A DNA stretch of 40,821 nt from an uncultured Clostridium sp. Lineage in GTDB: Bacteria; Bacillota; Clostridia; TANB77; CAG-508. The stretch covers positions 1 to 40,821 of the forward strand of contig CANPOS010000016.1 in NCBI GenBank assembly GCA_947575745.1, written 5' to 3'. Both the position numbers and the translations under genes were made by a program. The notes beneath the pieces were generated by a model. The model made no database searches, had not been told where the DNA came from, and was given only the letters and a program-made list of their open reading frames with translations. This document shows, one piece after another, positions 17,702 through 27,478 of the stretch (position 1 is the stretch's first letter; every line of letters starts with the position of its first letter).

Positions 17702-18978
17702 AAAGGAAATGCAGTTCATTACAAAATTATTTTGTATTAATAGTTTTAATTACATTTTTCATTGTTATATGTTTATCATTATTAAGTATATGGGGGTGTC
17801 AAAAATTTCGAGAGTATTTATTGCCAGACTCTAATACAATTTGGGTAACATTAAATATAACATATAGCGATGGAAGAACGGAAAAACTTGGATTTAGTAC
17901 AGAATTAGGACAAGAAATGTATGATATTCCTAGAGTGACAGTAGCAGAAGATGGTTCGATAAATAACTCTGAACTATATGATATAAAAACAAGTATTGAA
18001 AAAATTGAAAATAATTTTGATATGCTAACTCCAAAAAGAAAAATTGCATATCAAATATGTGGAATATCAATGATAGTAATGCCAATGATATTTTCTATAG
18101 TTGGAATTTTAATTTGTGGATTTATTTTTTATGGTAAGAAATTAAATAAACCATTAAAACTCCTTGAAAATTCAATGGAACAAATATCAAATAAAAACCT
18201 TGATTTCAAATTATCTTATACATCAAATGATGAAATGGGGAAACTTTGTAATTCTTTTGAAAAGATGCGACAAATACTTGAAGAAACAAACAAAGAATTA
18301 TGGAAAATGATTGAAGAAAGAAGATTAGTGCAAGCATCAGTAGCGCATGATTTAAGAAATCCAATATCAATTATAGAAGGATATGCAGAATATTTACAAA
18401 CAAATCTACAAAATGATAATTTAAGTAAAGATAAAATTTTAGAAATTACTTCAAATATAAATAAAACAGCTAAAAGGTTAGAAAGATACACAGATTCTAT
18501 TCGTACAATTAATGCCTTAGAGGATATAGAAGTAAATCGTAAAGAAATCTCTACTAGAAAATTTATTGAAGATGTAAAATCAGATTTAAAACAAATGACA
18601 AATTCTAAAGGAATAGGATTGGATTTAGAGGCAGAGAAGTTATTTAAAGAAAAGATAAAGATAGATTCTTATATTATTTATAGAATTTTAGAGAACATAA
18701 TTAATAATGCACTTAGATATTCCAAAGAAAAAATTAATTTATCATTTAATATACAAGAAAATTATTTAATAATCTCTATTGTAGATGATGGTATAGGTTT
18801 TTCAGAAGATGTTTTAAAAGAAAGAAACAATTTAATTATACCTACTGCAAGTGATGGCAAACATTGTGGATTAGGATTAATAATTAGTCGTATTCTTTGC
18901 AAAAAGCATGGAGGAAAGCTAGAATTATCTAATGATATATCTGGTGGAGCAAAAGTAAAAATTTTTATAGAAATTTGA
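17689..18978 (+). CDS. Sensor histidine kinase
   Basis: A 429-residue membrane kinase. Membrane segments lie at about 14-37 and 122-148 around an 85-residue external sensor loop. A HAMP linker (about 150-200) is followed by the phospho-acceptor His in VAHDLRNPISIIEGYAEYL (about 222) and the ATPase domain with N-box NIINNALRYS, DDGIGFS and GLGLIISRIL. It overlaps the response-regulator gene, so they form one operon. The partner genes downstream suggest it senses an envelope-active compound. Confidence 0.92.
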   Translation: MEKLKRKCSSLQNYFVLIVLITFFIVICLSLLSIWGCQKFREYLLPDSNTIWVTLNITYSDGRTEKLGFSTELGQEMYDIPRVTVAEDGSINNSELYDIKTSIEKIENNFDMLTPKRKIAYQICGISMIVMPMIFSIVGILICGFIFYGKKLNKPLKLLENSMEQISNKNLDFKLSYTSNDEMGKLCNSFEKMRQILEETNKELWKMIEERRLVQASVAHDLRNPISIIEGYAEYLQTNLQNDNLSKDKILEITSNINKTAKRLERYTDSIRTINALEDIEVNRKEISTRKFIEDVKSDLKQMTNSKGIGLDLEAEKLFKEKIKIDSYIIYRILENIINNALRYSKEKINLSFNIQENYLIISIVDDGIGFSEDVLKERNNLIIPTASDGKHCGLGLIISRILCKKHGGKLELSNDISGGAKVKIFIEI

Positions 18979-19008
18979 CCAATTTTTGACTTTTATTATA
19001 TATGATTT

Positions 19009-19037
19009 CCTTATAAGCCATTTATGGCAATATAAGG
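19009..19037 (+). promoter_or_regulatory. Hairpin overlapping the ribosome-binding site of the next gene
   Basis: CCTTATA pairs with TATAAGG and the inner GCCA pairs with TGGC. The 3' arm runs into the Shine-Dalgarno AAGGAGG (19035-19041) before ATG 19051, so the structure could partly hide it. Confidence 0.4.
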
Positions 19038-19050
19038 AGGTCATTTTTTT

Positions 19051-20418
19051 ATGAAAAAATTAATTGTTTTATTGATAATCATTGGAATAGGTTTGGTATT
19101 AATATTTGGTGGGAAATTATTAAAAAATACAGGCTTAACAAATGATGATATTGTATCAAAAGGTTTTGATTGGGTAACAGAAAAAGAAACAGATGAAATA
19201 GAAATGAAAGGTAAATTATCTTTCATTTCTAATACTTCAAATACAGATGATGGGTATTACTATTTTCAAAGTGATACAGAAAAATTATTAAATGGTAAAA
19301 GAATATCTCATTTGATGTATATTGACTTTGCTACTCATCAAGAAATTTATTTATGTAGTAATTCTGGCTGTAATCATAATACAGAAAGTTGCTCATCTGT
19401 ATTTTTAGAAAATGAAGTTCCCTCTTATTCATCTATACTTTTTATATGGAATAATAAGATATTTATTTTAAGTAAACAGCAGGATCAAGATGGAGTAGTA
19501 GCTTTAGGGGGAAGTACAAGTTCTGGAGTAGAAGTAAGGTCTACCATATTATATTGTTTAAACTTGGATGGAACAAATAGAGAAAAAATTTATACATTTG
19601 ACAGTAATCTTACTGTAGAAGATTTTGTAGTTGGAGATGAGAATGGGCTTTATTTTGTTACTAAAAAAGTGTCAGCAAAAAGCATTAATGGTAATTCTTA
19701 TCAAACATCATCAGAGAAAAATTTAGTTTATTTAGATGTAAAAACAAAAAAGGAAAAGAAAGTTTTTTCTATGGACTTTAATGATAATGTTGAATGGGAT
19801 GTTATTGGATGTAGTGATAAAAATCTAATTTTACATGGAATAGATTTTGGAAAAAAGGTTTCAGAAGAAGAAAAACATAGTGAAAATACTGAAGTATACA
19901 AAAATTCTTATGATGTATTTAAAACTCTTAATGTAGAAAATAGAGAAAGTAAAGAAATCTATCGTATATTCGCAGCACATTCTCGCAGTTATGTAACAGA
20001 TGAAAAATATTTATATTTTTCTAAAGATGGAGATGGCGAAATTATAAAAATTGATTTAAGAACAGGAGAAAAAAATTCTTTTGTAAAGTTATATCAAAAT
20101 GCTATTGCTAGAATTATTGGAGATAAAATAATGTGTTATGAATATAGCTTTAATGACAAAACTCTTTACTTTGTTGATAAAAATACAGGAAAAATTTCTC
20201 ATTCAAAACTTGTAAACAAAACAGTAGGAAGAACTTTAGATATTATTGCAGAAAGTAAAACACAAGTTTTGGTTGTTTATGATTCAGATGTAAATTATCA
20301 TCAAGATGGTTCTTATGAAACTAAAAAAGAATATTGTGGTTTAATTAGTAAAGAAGATTTATATAAAGGAAACCATAATTTTACTGAAATAAAAATGATT
20401 AATAATGTTATTAATTAA
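19051..20418 (+). CDS. Membrane-anchored beta-propeller-like protein in the ABC exporter operon
   Basis: A 455-residue protein with one N-terminal membrane segment (about 4-22) and a large exterior domain. It has repeated beta-strand units typical of DUF5050-like or propeller folds: DDGYYYFQSD, NGLYFVTKK, DEKYLYFSKDGDGEIIKIDL and NDKTLYFVDK. A Cys-rich segment, YLCSNSGCNHNTESCSS (about 107-123), is distinctive and may bind metal or form disulphides. It has a strong AAGGAGG site and lies between the kinase and the ABC ATPase, so it is probably an accessory sensor or substrate-binding factor for the exporter. No precise family is claimed. Confidence 0.7.
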   Translation: MKKLIVLLIIIGIGLVLIFGGKLLKNTGLTNDDIVSKGFDWVTEKETDEIEMKGKLSFISNTSNTDDGYYYFQSDTEKLLNGKRISHLMYIDFATHQEIYLCSNSGCNHNTESCSSVFLENEVPSYSSILFIWNNKIFILSKQQDQDGVVALGGSTSSGVEVRSTILYCLNLDGTNREKIYTFDSNLTVEDFVVGDENGLYFVTKKVSAKSINGNSYQTSSEKNLVYLDVKTKKEKKVFSMDFNDNVEWDVIGCSDKNLILHGIDFGKKVSEEEKHSENTEVYKNSYDVFKTLNVENRESKEIYRIFAAHSRSYVTDEKYLYFSKDGDGEIIKIDLRTGEKNSFVKLYQNAIARIIGDKIMCYEYSFNDKTLYFVDKNTGKISHSKLVNKTVGRTLDIIAESKTQVLVVYDSDVNYHQDGSYETKKEYCGLISKEDLYKGNHNFTEIKMINNVIN

Positions 20419-20433
20419 TAAGGGGGGAAGATA

Positions 20434-21147
20434 ATGCTTGAACTTTGTAATATTTCTAAAAAATATAAAGAGAAAATTGCTTTAAATGATGTTTCTTTAA
20501 AACTAGATAATGGAATTTATGGGCTTCTTGGTCCAAATGGTGCAGGAAAATCAACATTAATGAATATAATAACTGGAAATCTTGAACCTACAGAGGGAAC
20601 TATAAAATGGGATGGAAAAGAAGTCAAAGAACTAGGAAGTAATTATAGGAGTTTGCTAGGGTATGCTCCACAACAACAGGGAATGTATGAAACTTTTTCA
20701 GGAAGAAGATTTCTTTCATATATGGCGACTTTGAAAGGAATTTCCAAAAGTAGTATGGAAGATGAAATAAATAGAGTTCTACTATATGTGAACATGGTAG
20801 AAAAATCAAATCAAAAAATTGGTACATATTCAGGTGGAATGAAACAAAGAATTTTAATAGCACAAGCAATTATTGGAAATCCTAAATTGGTTATATTAGA
20901 TGAACCTACAGCAGGACTTGATCCAAAAGAAAGAGTAAGAATAAGAGAAAGAATAGCAGAACTTTCAAAAGATAAAATTATCCTAGTATCAACTCATGTT
21001 GTTTCAGATATTGAATCTATTGCTAAAAAAATAATATTAATTAAAACTGGAAAAATAATTGATTATGCAAATGTAAATGGACTTTGTGATAAATATAATG
21101 CTACTAATTTAGAAGATGTATATATGAAAATATTTGGGGAGGAATAA
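20434..21147 (+). CDS. ABC transporter ATP-binding protein
   Basis: A 237-residue ATPase subunit with Walker A GPNGAGKST (33-41), Q-loop PQQQG (about 84), signature YSGGMKQRI (about 132), Walker B LVILDEPTAGLDP (about 152) and switch His in STHVV. It resembles single-domain ATPases of ABC-2 type exporters. It ends three bases before the permease start and would energise that protein. Confidence 0.93.
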   Translation: MLELCNISKKYKEKIALNDVSLKLDNGIYGLLGPNGAGKSTLMNIITGNLEPTEGTIKWDGKEVKELGSNYRSLLGYAPQQQGMYETFSGRRFLSYMATLKGISKSSMEDEINRVLLYVNMVEKSNQKIGTYSGGMKQRILIAQAIIGNPKLVILDEPTAGLDPKERVRIRERIAELSKDKIILVSTHVVSDIESIAKKIILIKTGKIIDYANVNGLCDKYNATNLEDVYMKIFGEE

Positions 21148-21150
21148 TTT

Positions 21151-23430
21151 ATGTTTAGGCTTATCTATTTCGAACTAAAAAAAATATGGTGCAAACGAAG
21201 TTTTATTTTTAGTATTTGTTTATTGCTTATGATAAATATATTTTTCCTTTGGTATACAAATATTGAAAATGAGGATAGAATATCTCTTTCATCCTATAAA
21301 CAATTTGGAGAAGAGATAGCAAATATGGATGAATCTCAAAAAGGTGAATATATCGAAAAATTAAAAAGGGATATTGATGGCGTTTCTTTTGTTATGAATA
21401 TTATTTCAATGCAAAATACTGAAATGGGAGTAGAATTTGCAAAGCAAGAAATGCAAGAACAACCAAAACTTTTTGAAACTTATTATGATTTATATAAGTC
21501 AGGAAACTATCTGCATTTTACAAATTCGTTTGAAAAAGAACAAAAATTTATAAATGAAGTATATGATGAATATACAAAAGTTTCAAACTACGATTTATAT
21601 TTAAAAGAAATAAGAGAAAAAGAAAATGCACTTGATGGAATTTCTGTATTTAAAAATCAAAACGGAAATGAAAACGATTTTTCTTCTCGTAATATAAAAA
21701 AGAGTTCATCAGATTATGAAAAACTTGATAATAATGGGATATGCTATATTTCTTCTAAAATGATTACATCTACAATGGAAAATATATGGACTGATATTTT
21801 TGTAGTATTACTAGCATTTTTATTTATAGGAAGTTTAATAACCGAAGAAAAGGAAAAGGGACTTTTTTATATAACTCGTAGTACTAAATATGGAATAAGA
21901 CATAGTATCATTGCTAAATTGATTGCACTTTTTATTAGCTGTATCTTGTTTGAAGTTATATTCTTATTATCAAATTACATGTTCTTTGGAATATCTACAG
22001 GTTTTAGTGATATTAGTATAAAACTTCAATCAATTAGCCCTTATATTGGAAGTAATTTATCTATTAACATTTTGGGATATATACTTATTTCTATTATAAC
22101 AAAAAGTTTTATACTTTTTGGACTTTGTACTGCCATTACAGCATTTTGTATACTTTCTGATAGTATGTTATTGCCATATCTATATGGAATAATATCATTA
22201 GTAGTAAGTTGGATTTTATATACAATTATTCCAAATGTTTCTAAATTTGAAATATTAAAACACTTGAACTTATTTGGATTATTTAGAACAGAGAGTCTGT
22301 ATGGTACATATTTGAACTTAAACTTTTTTGGCTATCCAATTTCTCGTATTATTTTGTCATGGATTATGATAGTCACATTAATGTTTGTAGGAATAGTTTT
22401 GTGTTATAGATTTTTCTTAAAAGGAAAGAACTTACAATTAAAGCAAAAAAAATCACGAATGATAGAATTGAAATTTAAACCACATTCAAATCTATTAAGA
22501 CACGAAATGTATAAAACCCTTATTACCAATCATGGACTTATCATTATTTTGCTATTTAGTATATTAATTGGTTTTAATGAATTAAATCATTCTTATCATC
22601 CATCTGTTCAAGAACAGTATTATCAAAATATTATGCTAAAATTAGAAGGAGAACAAACAGATGAAAAGATTGAAATAATTGAAAAAGAAAAAGCTAGATA
22701 TGAAGAAGCTTTTAGAGAAATAGAAAAGATAGATGAACTAGTAAGTAAGGGAGAAATTAATAGTGAAACAGGAGAAAAGATGAAGTTAAAATGGTATAGT
22801 GTTACATCATTTTACCCTGCATTTCAAAAAGTAGAAGCACAATATAAGCATGTATGTGAAAATGGTGGGAAATATATCTATGACACAGGCTATTTATATT
22901 TATTTGGAATTATGGAAGATGGAATAATAAATGACTTCTTATTACTTACACTTGGAATAATACTAATATTTAGTAACTTTTTTTCTATGGAATATCAAAA
23001 TGAAACTTGGAAATTATTAAAAGCTACGCAAAAAGGAAAAAGAGGAGTTATAAAATCAAAAGTGATAGTATGTATAGTTTTAGTTACATTATTTCCTATT
23101 TTACCATTTATATGTAGAGCTATAAGTATTTCTAAAGTATTCCCACTCCACTGCTTATCATTTTCAGTGCAAAATATTCCTATATACCAAAATTTGCCTT
23201 TTAATTTGAATATATTATTGTTTATATTACTAAAAATATTATTGCAAATACTAATTTCAGTAATTATGGCTATAGTTGTATTAATTTTTTCAGGCTGGAG
23301 AAAAAATAATATTCAAGCAATATTTTTAGGAATTTTAATACTATGTGTACCATTAGTTTTGACTATATTAGGATTTGAATTTATGAGATATTTTTCATTA
23401 TATCCTTTATTTTCATATACTTTTACATAA
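21151..23430 (+). CDS. ABC-2 type transporter permease, large
   Basis: A 759-residue membrane protein. A first helix at about 16-35 is followed by a large exterior region of about 170 residues and then a block of five helices (about 210-425). A second half repeats this plan: helix at about 463-478, exterior region, five helices to about 745. The two-half layout suggests an internal duplication of an ABC-2 permease. GGGGAGGAATAATTT precedes ATG 21151. The frame is intact and CGG occurs only out of frame. It is the last gene of the two-component/exporter operon; the substrate is unknown. Confidence 0.85.
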   Translation: MFRLIYFELKKIWCKRSFIFSICLLLMINIFFLWYTNIENEDRISLSSYKQFGEEIANMDESQKGEYIEKLKRDIDGVSFVMNIISMQNTEMGVEFAKQEMQEQPKLFETYYDLYKSGNYLHFTNSFEKEQKFINEVYDEYTKVSNYDLYLKEIREKENALDGISVFKNQNGNENDFSSRNIKKSSSDYEKLDNNGICYISSKMITSTMENIWTDIFVVLLAFLFIGSLITEEKEKGLFYITRSTKYGIRHSIIAKLIALFISCILFEVIFLLSNYMFFGISTGFSDISIKLQSISPYIGSNLSINILGYILISIITKSFILFGLCTAITAFCILSDSMLLPYLYGIISLVVSWILYTIIPNVSKFEILKHLNLFGLFRTESLYGTYLNLNFFGYPISRIILSWIMIVTLMFVGIVLCYRFFLKGKNLQLKQKKSRMIELKFKPHSNLLRHEMYKTLITNHGLIIILLFSILIGFNELNHSYHPSVQEQYYQNIMLKLEGEQTDEKIEIIEKEKARYEEAFREIEKIDELVSKGEINSETGEKMKLKWYSVTSFYPAFQKVEAQYKHVCENGGKYIYDTGYLYLFGIMEDGIINDFLLLTLGIILIFSNFFSMEYQNETWKLLKATQKGKRGVIKSKVIVCIVLVTLFPILPFICRAISISKVFPLHCLSFSVQNIPIYQNLPFNLNILLFILLKILLQILISVIMAIVVLIFSGWRKNNIQAIFLGILILCVPLVLTILGFEFMRYFSLYPLFSYTFT

Positions 23431-23459
23431 AAAATACGAAGTGAGAGATGAATTGATAA

Positions 23460-23621
23460 ATGAATAATAAAAGAAAATTAATTGTAATTTTACTTATCTT
23501 TGGAGTTCCAGTACATACAGAGCTAATTGAAAGTAATACAAAAGCAAGACCAGATACAAAATGAAGGATAAGATATATTGTAATACATGAAACAGATAAT
23601 TTCGGAAAAATGGACAAATAG
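23460..23621 (+). pseudogene. Remnant of a peptidoglycan amidase (Amidase_2-like)
   Basis: ATG 23460 opens MNNKRKLIVILLIFGVPVHT, a signal-like start, which ends at TGA 23562. The same frame then continues RIRYIVIHETDNFGKMDK to TAG 23619. IRYIVIHETDN is the start of the N-acetylmuramoyl-L-alanine amidase 2 domain with its first zinc His. The remaining domain is gone. TGA decoding is not implied, since the gene is also truncated. Confidence 0.65.
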
Positions 23622-23652
23622 TATAAAATAAGAAAACCAATAAAATTTACTG

Positions 23653-23691
23653 GAATATCAAATGTTTTTTAAATATTTGATATTCTTTTTT
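23653..23691 (+). terminator. Terminator after the amidase remnant
   Basis: GAATATCAAAT pairs with ATTTGATATTC, followed by six T. Confidence 0.75.
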
Positions 23692-23779
23692 GTATAAAAA
23701 ATATCAATTTTAAGATAGAAAGTCTAATTGTATGTCTTGATAGAAATGGAATGCATAAGATTATACTTAAAGTCAAATA

Positions 23780-23808
23780 TTGAAATAATGAAATATATAT
23801 GATAACAT
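23780..23808 (+). promoter_or_regulatory. Possible promoter of maf
   Basis: TTGAAA (23780-23785), a 17-base spacer and TAACAT (23803-23808), about 105 bases before the start codon. Confidence 0.35.
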
Positions 23809-23912
23809 ATAAAAAATAATATAAGAAATTAATTTTTTTAGAATTTACCTAACAATATACAAATTCTTTTTCAAACTAGATTTATGGATTAAGAAAGGAA
23901 TGTAAAATATCA

Positions 23913-24482
23913 ATGAAAATTATTTTAGCATCTCAATCACAAAGAAGAAAAGAACTTATGGATTTATTAGAAATACCATATGAAGTAATAGTAAGTAATA
24001 TGCAAGAAGACTTTGAAGAAGGACTAACAATAGAAGAACAATCAAAAAGACTAGCATACATAAAAGCAAAAGCAGTATTTGACAAAACAGAAGGGGATAG
24101 AATTATTATTGGCTCAGATACAATGGTATTAAAAGAAAATGAAGTATTTGGAAAGCCAAAGGACAAAAAAGATGCAGTAAGAATGTTAAAAACATTAAGA
24201 AATACAAGTCATACTGTAATAACGAGTTTAGCTGTATTAATACAAAATGGCAAGGAATATACAGAATATAAAGACTATGACAAAACGAAAGTATATCTTA
24301 AAGAAATAACAGAAGAAGAAATAGAAAAATGGATAGAAGAAGACAATCCTTATGATAAAGCAGGAGCTTATGCAATACAAAGTAAATTTGGAGTATTTGT
24401 AGATAAAATAGAAGGAAACTATTTTTCAACAGTAGGATTGCCAATAAACAAATTATATGATGTTATAAAAGAATACTCGTAA
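23913..24482 (+). CDS. maf: Maf-family nucleoside triphosphate pyrophosphatase
   Basis: A 189-residue cytoplasmic house-cleaning pyrophosphatase that hydrolyses non-canonical or dTTP/UTP-type nucleotides. Family motifs are LASQSQRRKELM (about 4-15), the catalytic-base segment IIGSDTMVL (about 67-75), KPKDKKDA, YDKAGAYAIQ (about 147-156) and NYFSTVGLPI (about 169-178). ATG 23913 follows AGAAAGGAATG. Length is normal. Confidence 0.93.
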   Translation: MKIILASQSQRRKELMDLLEIPYEVIVSNMQEDFEEGLTIEEQSKRLAYIKAKAVFDKTEGDRIIIGSDTMVLKENEVFGKPKDKKDAVRMLKTLRNTSHTVITSLAVLIQNGKEYTEYKDYDKTKVYLKEITEEEIEKWIEEDNPYDKAGAYAIQSKFGVFVDKIEGNYFSTVGLPINKLYDVIKEYS

Positions 24483-24593
24483 CCATTGAGACTGTAAAAA
24501 TGTTAATTTTAGTTGACAAATTTCCAACTCAAATTGGTAGAACGCAACCAAGTAACAATGTATAATTTTATTAGAAAGGGAAAAGGTGGGAAT

Positions 24594-25247
24594 ATGAACT
24601 TAGGAGAAAAACTATATGAATTAAGAAAAGAAAAAAATTTATCACAAGAAGAAGTTGCAGATAAATTAAATGTAACAAGACAGACAGTATCTAAATGGGA
24701 AACGAATCAAAGCACACCAGATTTTGATAAAATTGTACCATTGTGTGAGTTATTTGAAATAAGCACAGAAGAATTATTGACTGGTAAAAAACAAGAAGAA
24801 AAGGAAGAGCAGGAGATAATTGAAGAAAAACCATTAACTAAAGAAGAAGTAAGAAAAAAATCAGCAGAAGTAGTAAGTAGTGCAGTATTTTTATATATCT
24901 TAGCTGTAGTAGTTATAATGGTTGCAATACCAGTTTTAAGAATGAATCCAATAATTGCATCAGCTATATTTTTAATTATAGTAGCATTTGCAACAGCAAA
25001 AATAATAAAACATTATATGTCAGTTCCAAAATTTGAAAAAACCAAAGAAGAAAAAAGAGAAAATGAAATAGTAAAACAGATTAATAGCATTATTGGAACA
25101 ATATGCGTAGTAATATACTTTATAGTAAGCTTTGCAACAATGGCTTGGTATATAACTTGGATAATATTTGTAATAGACGGTTTAATTTGCCAAGCAGTTA
25201 AATTGGTATATATGCTAATAAAGGAGGAAAAGGCAAATGAAGAGTAA
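24594..25247 (+). CDS. XRE-family regulator with membrane tail
   Basis: The HTH occupies residues 1-60 (MNLGEKLYELRKEKNLSQEE, then VTRQTVSKWE). An acidic linker is followed by two pairs of hydrophobic segments (about 97-145 and 172-210). ATG 24594 is chosen because AAAGGTGGG lies just before it; the open frame runs further upstream without a ribosome site. Membrane-tethered XRE regulators paired with a DUF4097 protein are common in Clostridia and may sense envelope state. It overlaps the next gene by 11 bases, which indicates co-translation. Confidence 0.85.
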   Translation: MNLGEKLYELRKEKNLSQEEVADKLNVTRQTVSKWETNQSTPDFDKIVPLCELFEISTEELLTGKKQEEKEEQEIIEEKPLTKEEVRKKSAEVVSSAVFLYILAVVVIMVAIPVLRMNPIIASAIFLIIVAFATAKIIKHYMSVPKFEKTKEEKRENEIVKQINSIIGTICVVIYFIVSFATMAWYITWIIFVIDGLICQAVKLVYMLIKEEKANEE

Positions 25248-26028
25248 AGGGATGATAATAGCATTATTGATAATAATTTCAGTTATTATTTTTTCATTAG
25301 TCATATTCCTTGTAGGAGTGTTGAATGGGAGAGTAAATATGGGATTTTTAAATTTTGGTATGAGAAAAAGCGATACTATAATATTTGATAAAGAATATAA
25401 ACTAGAAGATATAAATAAAATAGAGGTATTATCAGCAGCAGGAGATGTAACTTTTAAAGAAAGTGAAGATGGTGAGATAAGAGTAGTAGCATATGGAAAA
25501 GAAGATAATAAATTAGAAGTAGAGTTAAAAGACAAAAAGCTAAAAGTAGATTATTCTAAAACAAATAATAAATGGATATCATTTAATAGATATTCTAATG
25601 ATATAGTTATATATATTCCTAGTAAGTATGCTGGTGAGATAAGAGTAAAAAATGACTATGGAGAATGCAAAATATGTGATTTAGAAAATGCAAAAATGGA
25701 CTTAGAAGTTAATTGTGGTAATATAGAAATTGGAAAAGTAAAAAATCTTGAAGCAAGATGTGACTTAGGTAATGTAAAAGTAGATAATATTTTAAATAAA
25801 TGTAATATTGAGGTAGACTGTGGAGATGTAAAAATAGAAGACTTGCAAATACAAGAAAATTCTTCAATTAAATGTGACTTAGGTAATGTCAAAATAAGGA
25901 AAATAAATGATATATATGTAGATGCAGATGTTGATTTAGGAAGCACAAAATTAGGAAAAAATAACAGACAATCTGAAATAACTCTTAAAGTTGAAGTAGA
26001 TTGTGGAGATTTAAAAGTAGAAGAATAA
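25237..26028 (+). CDS. DUF4097-type membrane-anchored beta-repeat protein
   Basis: A 263-residue protein with an N-terminal membrane segment (about 6-27). The exterior part has a right-handed beta-helix-like series of short units that alternate DLEVNCGNIEIG and ARCDLGNVKV patterns (about residues 145-263). Seven units contain a VNCG, VDCG or CDLG core, so cysteines recur with a period of about 20 residues. ATG 25237 has GGAGGAAAAGGCAA. It is translationally coupled to the XRE regulator and is probably its partner or target. Biochemical role unknown. Confidence 0.8.
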   Translation: MKSKGMIIALLIIISVIIFSLVIFLVGVLNGRVNMGFLNFGMRKSDTIIFDKEYKLEDINKIEVLSAAGDVTFKESEDGEIRVVAYGKEDNKLEVELKDKKLKVDYSKTNNKWISFNRYSNDIVIYIPSKYAGEIRVKNDYGECKICDLENAKMDLEVNCGNIEIGKVKNLEARCDLGNVKVDNILNKCNIEVDCGDVKIEDLQIQENSSIKCDLGNVKIRKINDIYVDADVDLGSTKLGKNNRQSEITLKVEVDCGDLKVEE

Positions 26029-26044
26029 ATAATTATGCAAAGAA

Positions 26045-26096
26045 ATAAGAGTATTTAGGTAATGTATTTCCTAGATACTCTTATCTTTATTTTTTA
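26045..26096 (+). terminator. Terminator of the XRE/DUF4097 operon
   Basis: ATAAGAGTATTTAGG pairs with CCTAGATACTCTTAT, followed by a T-rich tail. Confidence 0.8.
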
Positions 26097-26165
26097 TTAA
26101 AGTTATTGCAAAAATGTTTTTTTATGTTATTATTATGTAGAAAAATATATAACTTTGGAGAAAAA

Positions 26166-27410
26166 ATGGAAGAAAAAAGATTTGAGAGATTTTATAAGAT
26201 ATTCCCTTGGTATTCAGGGCTTTCATCTGACTTGCTTTTCTATGTAGCAATTGATACTTTATTCTTTATGGCTGTAAAGAAATTTTCAAATTTTCAGATT
26301 GTTTTTTTAACTACAATAGCTTTATTTGGTTGCATAATGTTACAGCCATTTATAATGAAAATAATTAAGAAAATAGGAAATACTAAATCTACAAGCTTAG
26401 GATCACTTTTGCTATTAATGGGGAGCATATTTATAACTTTTGGTTGGAATTATGGTGCAGTAGCATTTGGAAGAATAATTGCATCTATTGCATTTACATT
26501 TATAAATATGTCAAATGTAATATTAGAAAATAATTTAGAATTGCAAAATAGACGAAGTGAATATATAAAAATTGAGTCAAAAGCTAATTTAGTTTATGCT
26601 ATAGCTACAATGCTAATTTCTTTTGTAGCAAGTATAATGTTTAATTTTAATAATTATTTACCTATGATATGTTGTATTTTATTTTGTACTATGAATTTTT
26701 TGTTATCATTTTACATAGTAGATTATTCAAATTATGATAAAGTGAAAAAAGAAGAAAAAATTCAATATAAAATAAAGTATAGTAAACTACTATTACTTAT
26801 AATATTCTCTTATGGATTATTTTATCCAATAGCAAATTCTGGACAAGAAAATGGAAAACTATTTATCCAACAAGAATTATTAATAAGTTTCGATATAGAA
26901 AAAACAGCACTTATTCTAGGAGGAATACTTTGCATATCGAGAATTATAAGAGTAATATCTAATATTGCTTTTGATAAGATATTTTCTAAATTTAAAGAAA
27001 AAGTAAGTAATATTCTATCAGTGCTTTTAGCAACTTCTATTCTTCTTATGATTTTAGGATCATTTATTACAAGTTCAATAGCATTAAAAATAGTAATCAT
27101 GAGTATAGGATATGTAATAATTTTGTTTATAAGAGATCCTTTTAAAGTGTATATTCAAGATTTAGCATTAAAAAACACGAAAAAAGAGGAACAACAAGAG
27201 GTATTAACTATGTTAGAATTAAGTAGAAATATGCTAAGAATGATATTAAGTTTAGGATTTTCACTAATTTTACTAAAATATCCAATGATATTTGTAATGA
27301 TACTAACATTGATACTATCTTGTATAGAAATAGTAATAAATATTAAGTTATATGGAACAATATTGAATTTAAAGATAAAGCAAGAAAAAAGAGAATTAGC
27401 AATAAAATGA
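26166..27410 (+). CDS. MFS-like multi-pass transporter
   Basis: A 414-residue protein with about twelve hydrophobic segments, starting at ATG 26166 after TTTGGAG; the frame continues upstream but without a ribosome site. The N-terminal region (RFYKIFPWYSGLSSDLLFYV) and two six-helix halves joined by a charged loop (about 195-215) resemble the major facilitator superfamily. Substrate cannot be inferred. It is immediately upstream of secA but secA has its own promoter. Confidence 0.75.
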   Translation: MEEKRFERFYKIFPWYSGLSSDLLFYVAIDTLFFMAVKKFSNFQIVFLTTIALFGCIMLQPFIMKIIKKIGNTKSTSLGSLLLLMGSIFITFGWNYGAVAFGRIIASIAFTFINMSNVILENNLELQNRRSEYIKIESKANLVYAIATMLISFVASIMFNFNNYLPMICCILFCTMNFLLSFYIVDYSNYDKVKKEEKIQYKIKYSKLLLLIIFSYGLFYPIANSGQENGKLFIQQELLISFDIEKTALILGGILCISRIIRVISNIAFDKIFSKFKEKVSNILSVLLATSILLMILGSFITSSIALKIVIMSIGYVIILFIRDPFKVYIQDLALKNTKKEEQQEVLTMLELSRNMLRMILSLGFSLILLKYPMIFVMILTLILSCIEIVINIKLYGTILNLKIKQEKRELAIK

Positions 27411-27421
27411 TTTTATTGCTA

Positions 27422-27450
27422 TTGTCAAAAACATAAAAACATGATATAGT
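27422..27450 (+). promoter_or_regulatory. Promoter of secA
   Basis: TTGTCA (27422-27427), a 17-base spacer and TATAGT (27445-27450), 28 bases before ATG. Confidence 0.6.
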
Positions 27451-27478
27451 ATAAAAGTTAGAAAGAGGTGCAAAACAC

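Noticed and set aside
23562..23564. TGA read as an amino acid in the amidase remnant
   Set aside because: The remnant ends after a few more residues, and other genes in the window use TGA as a genuine stop (for example 36998-37000).
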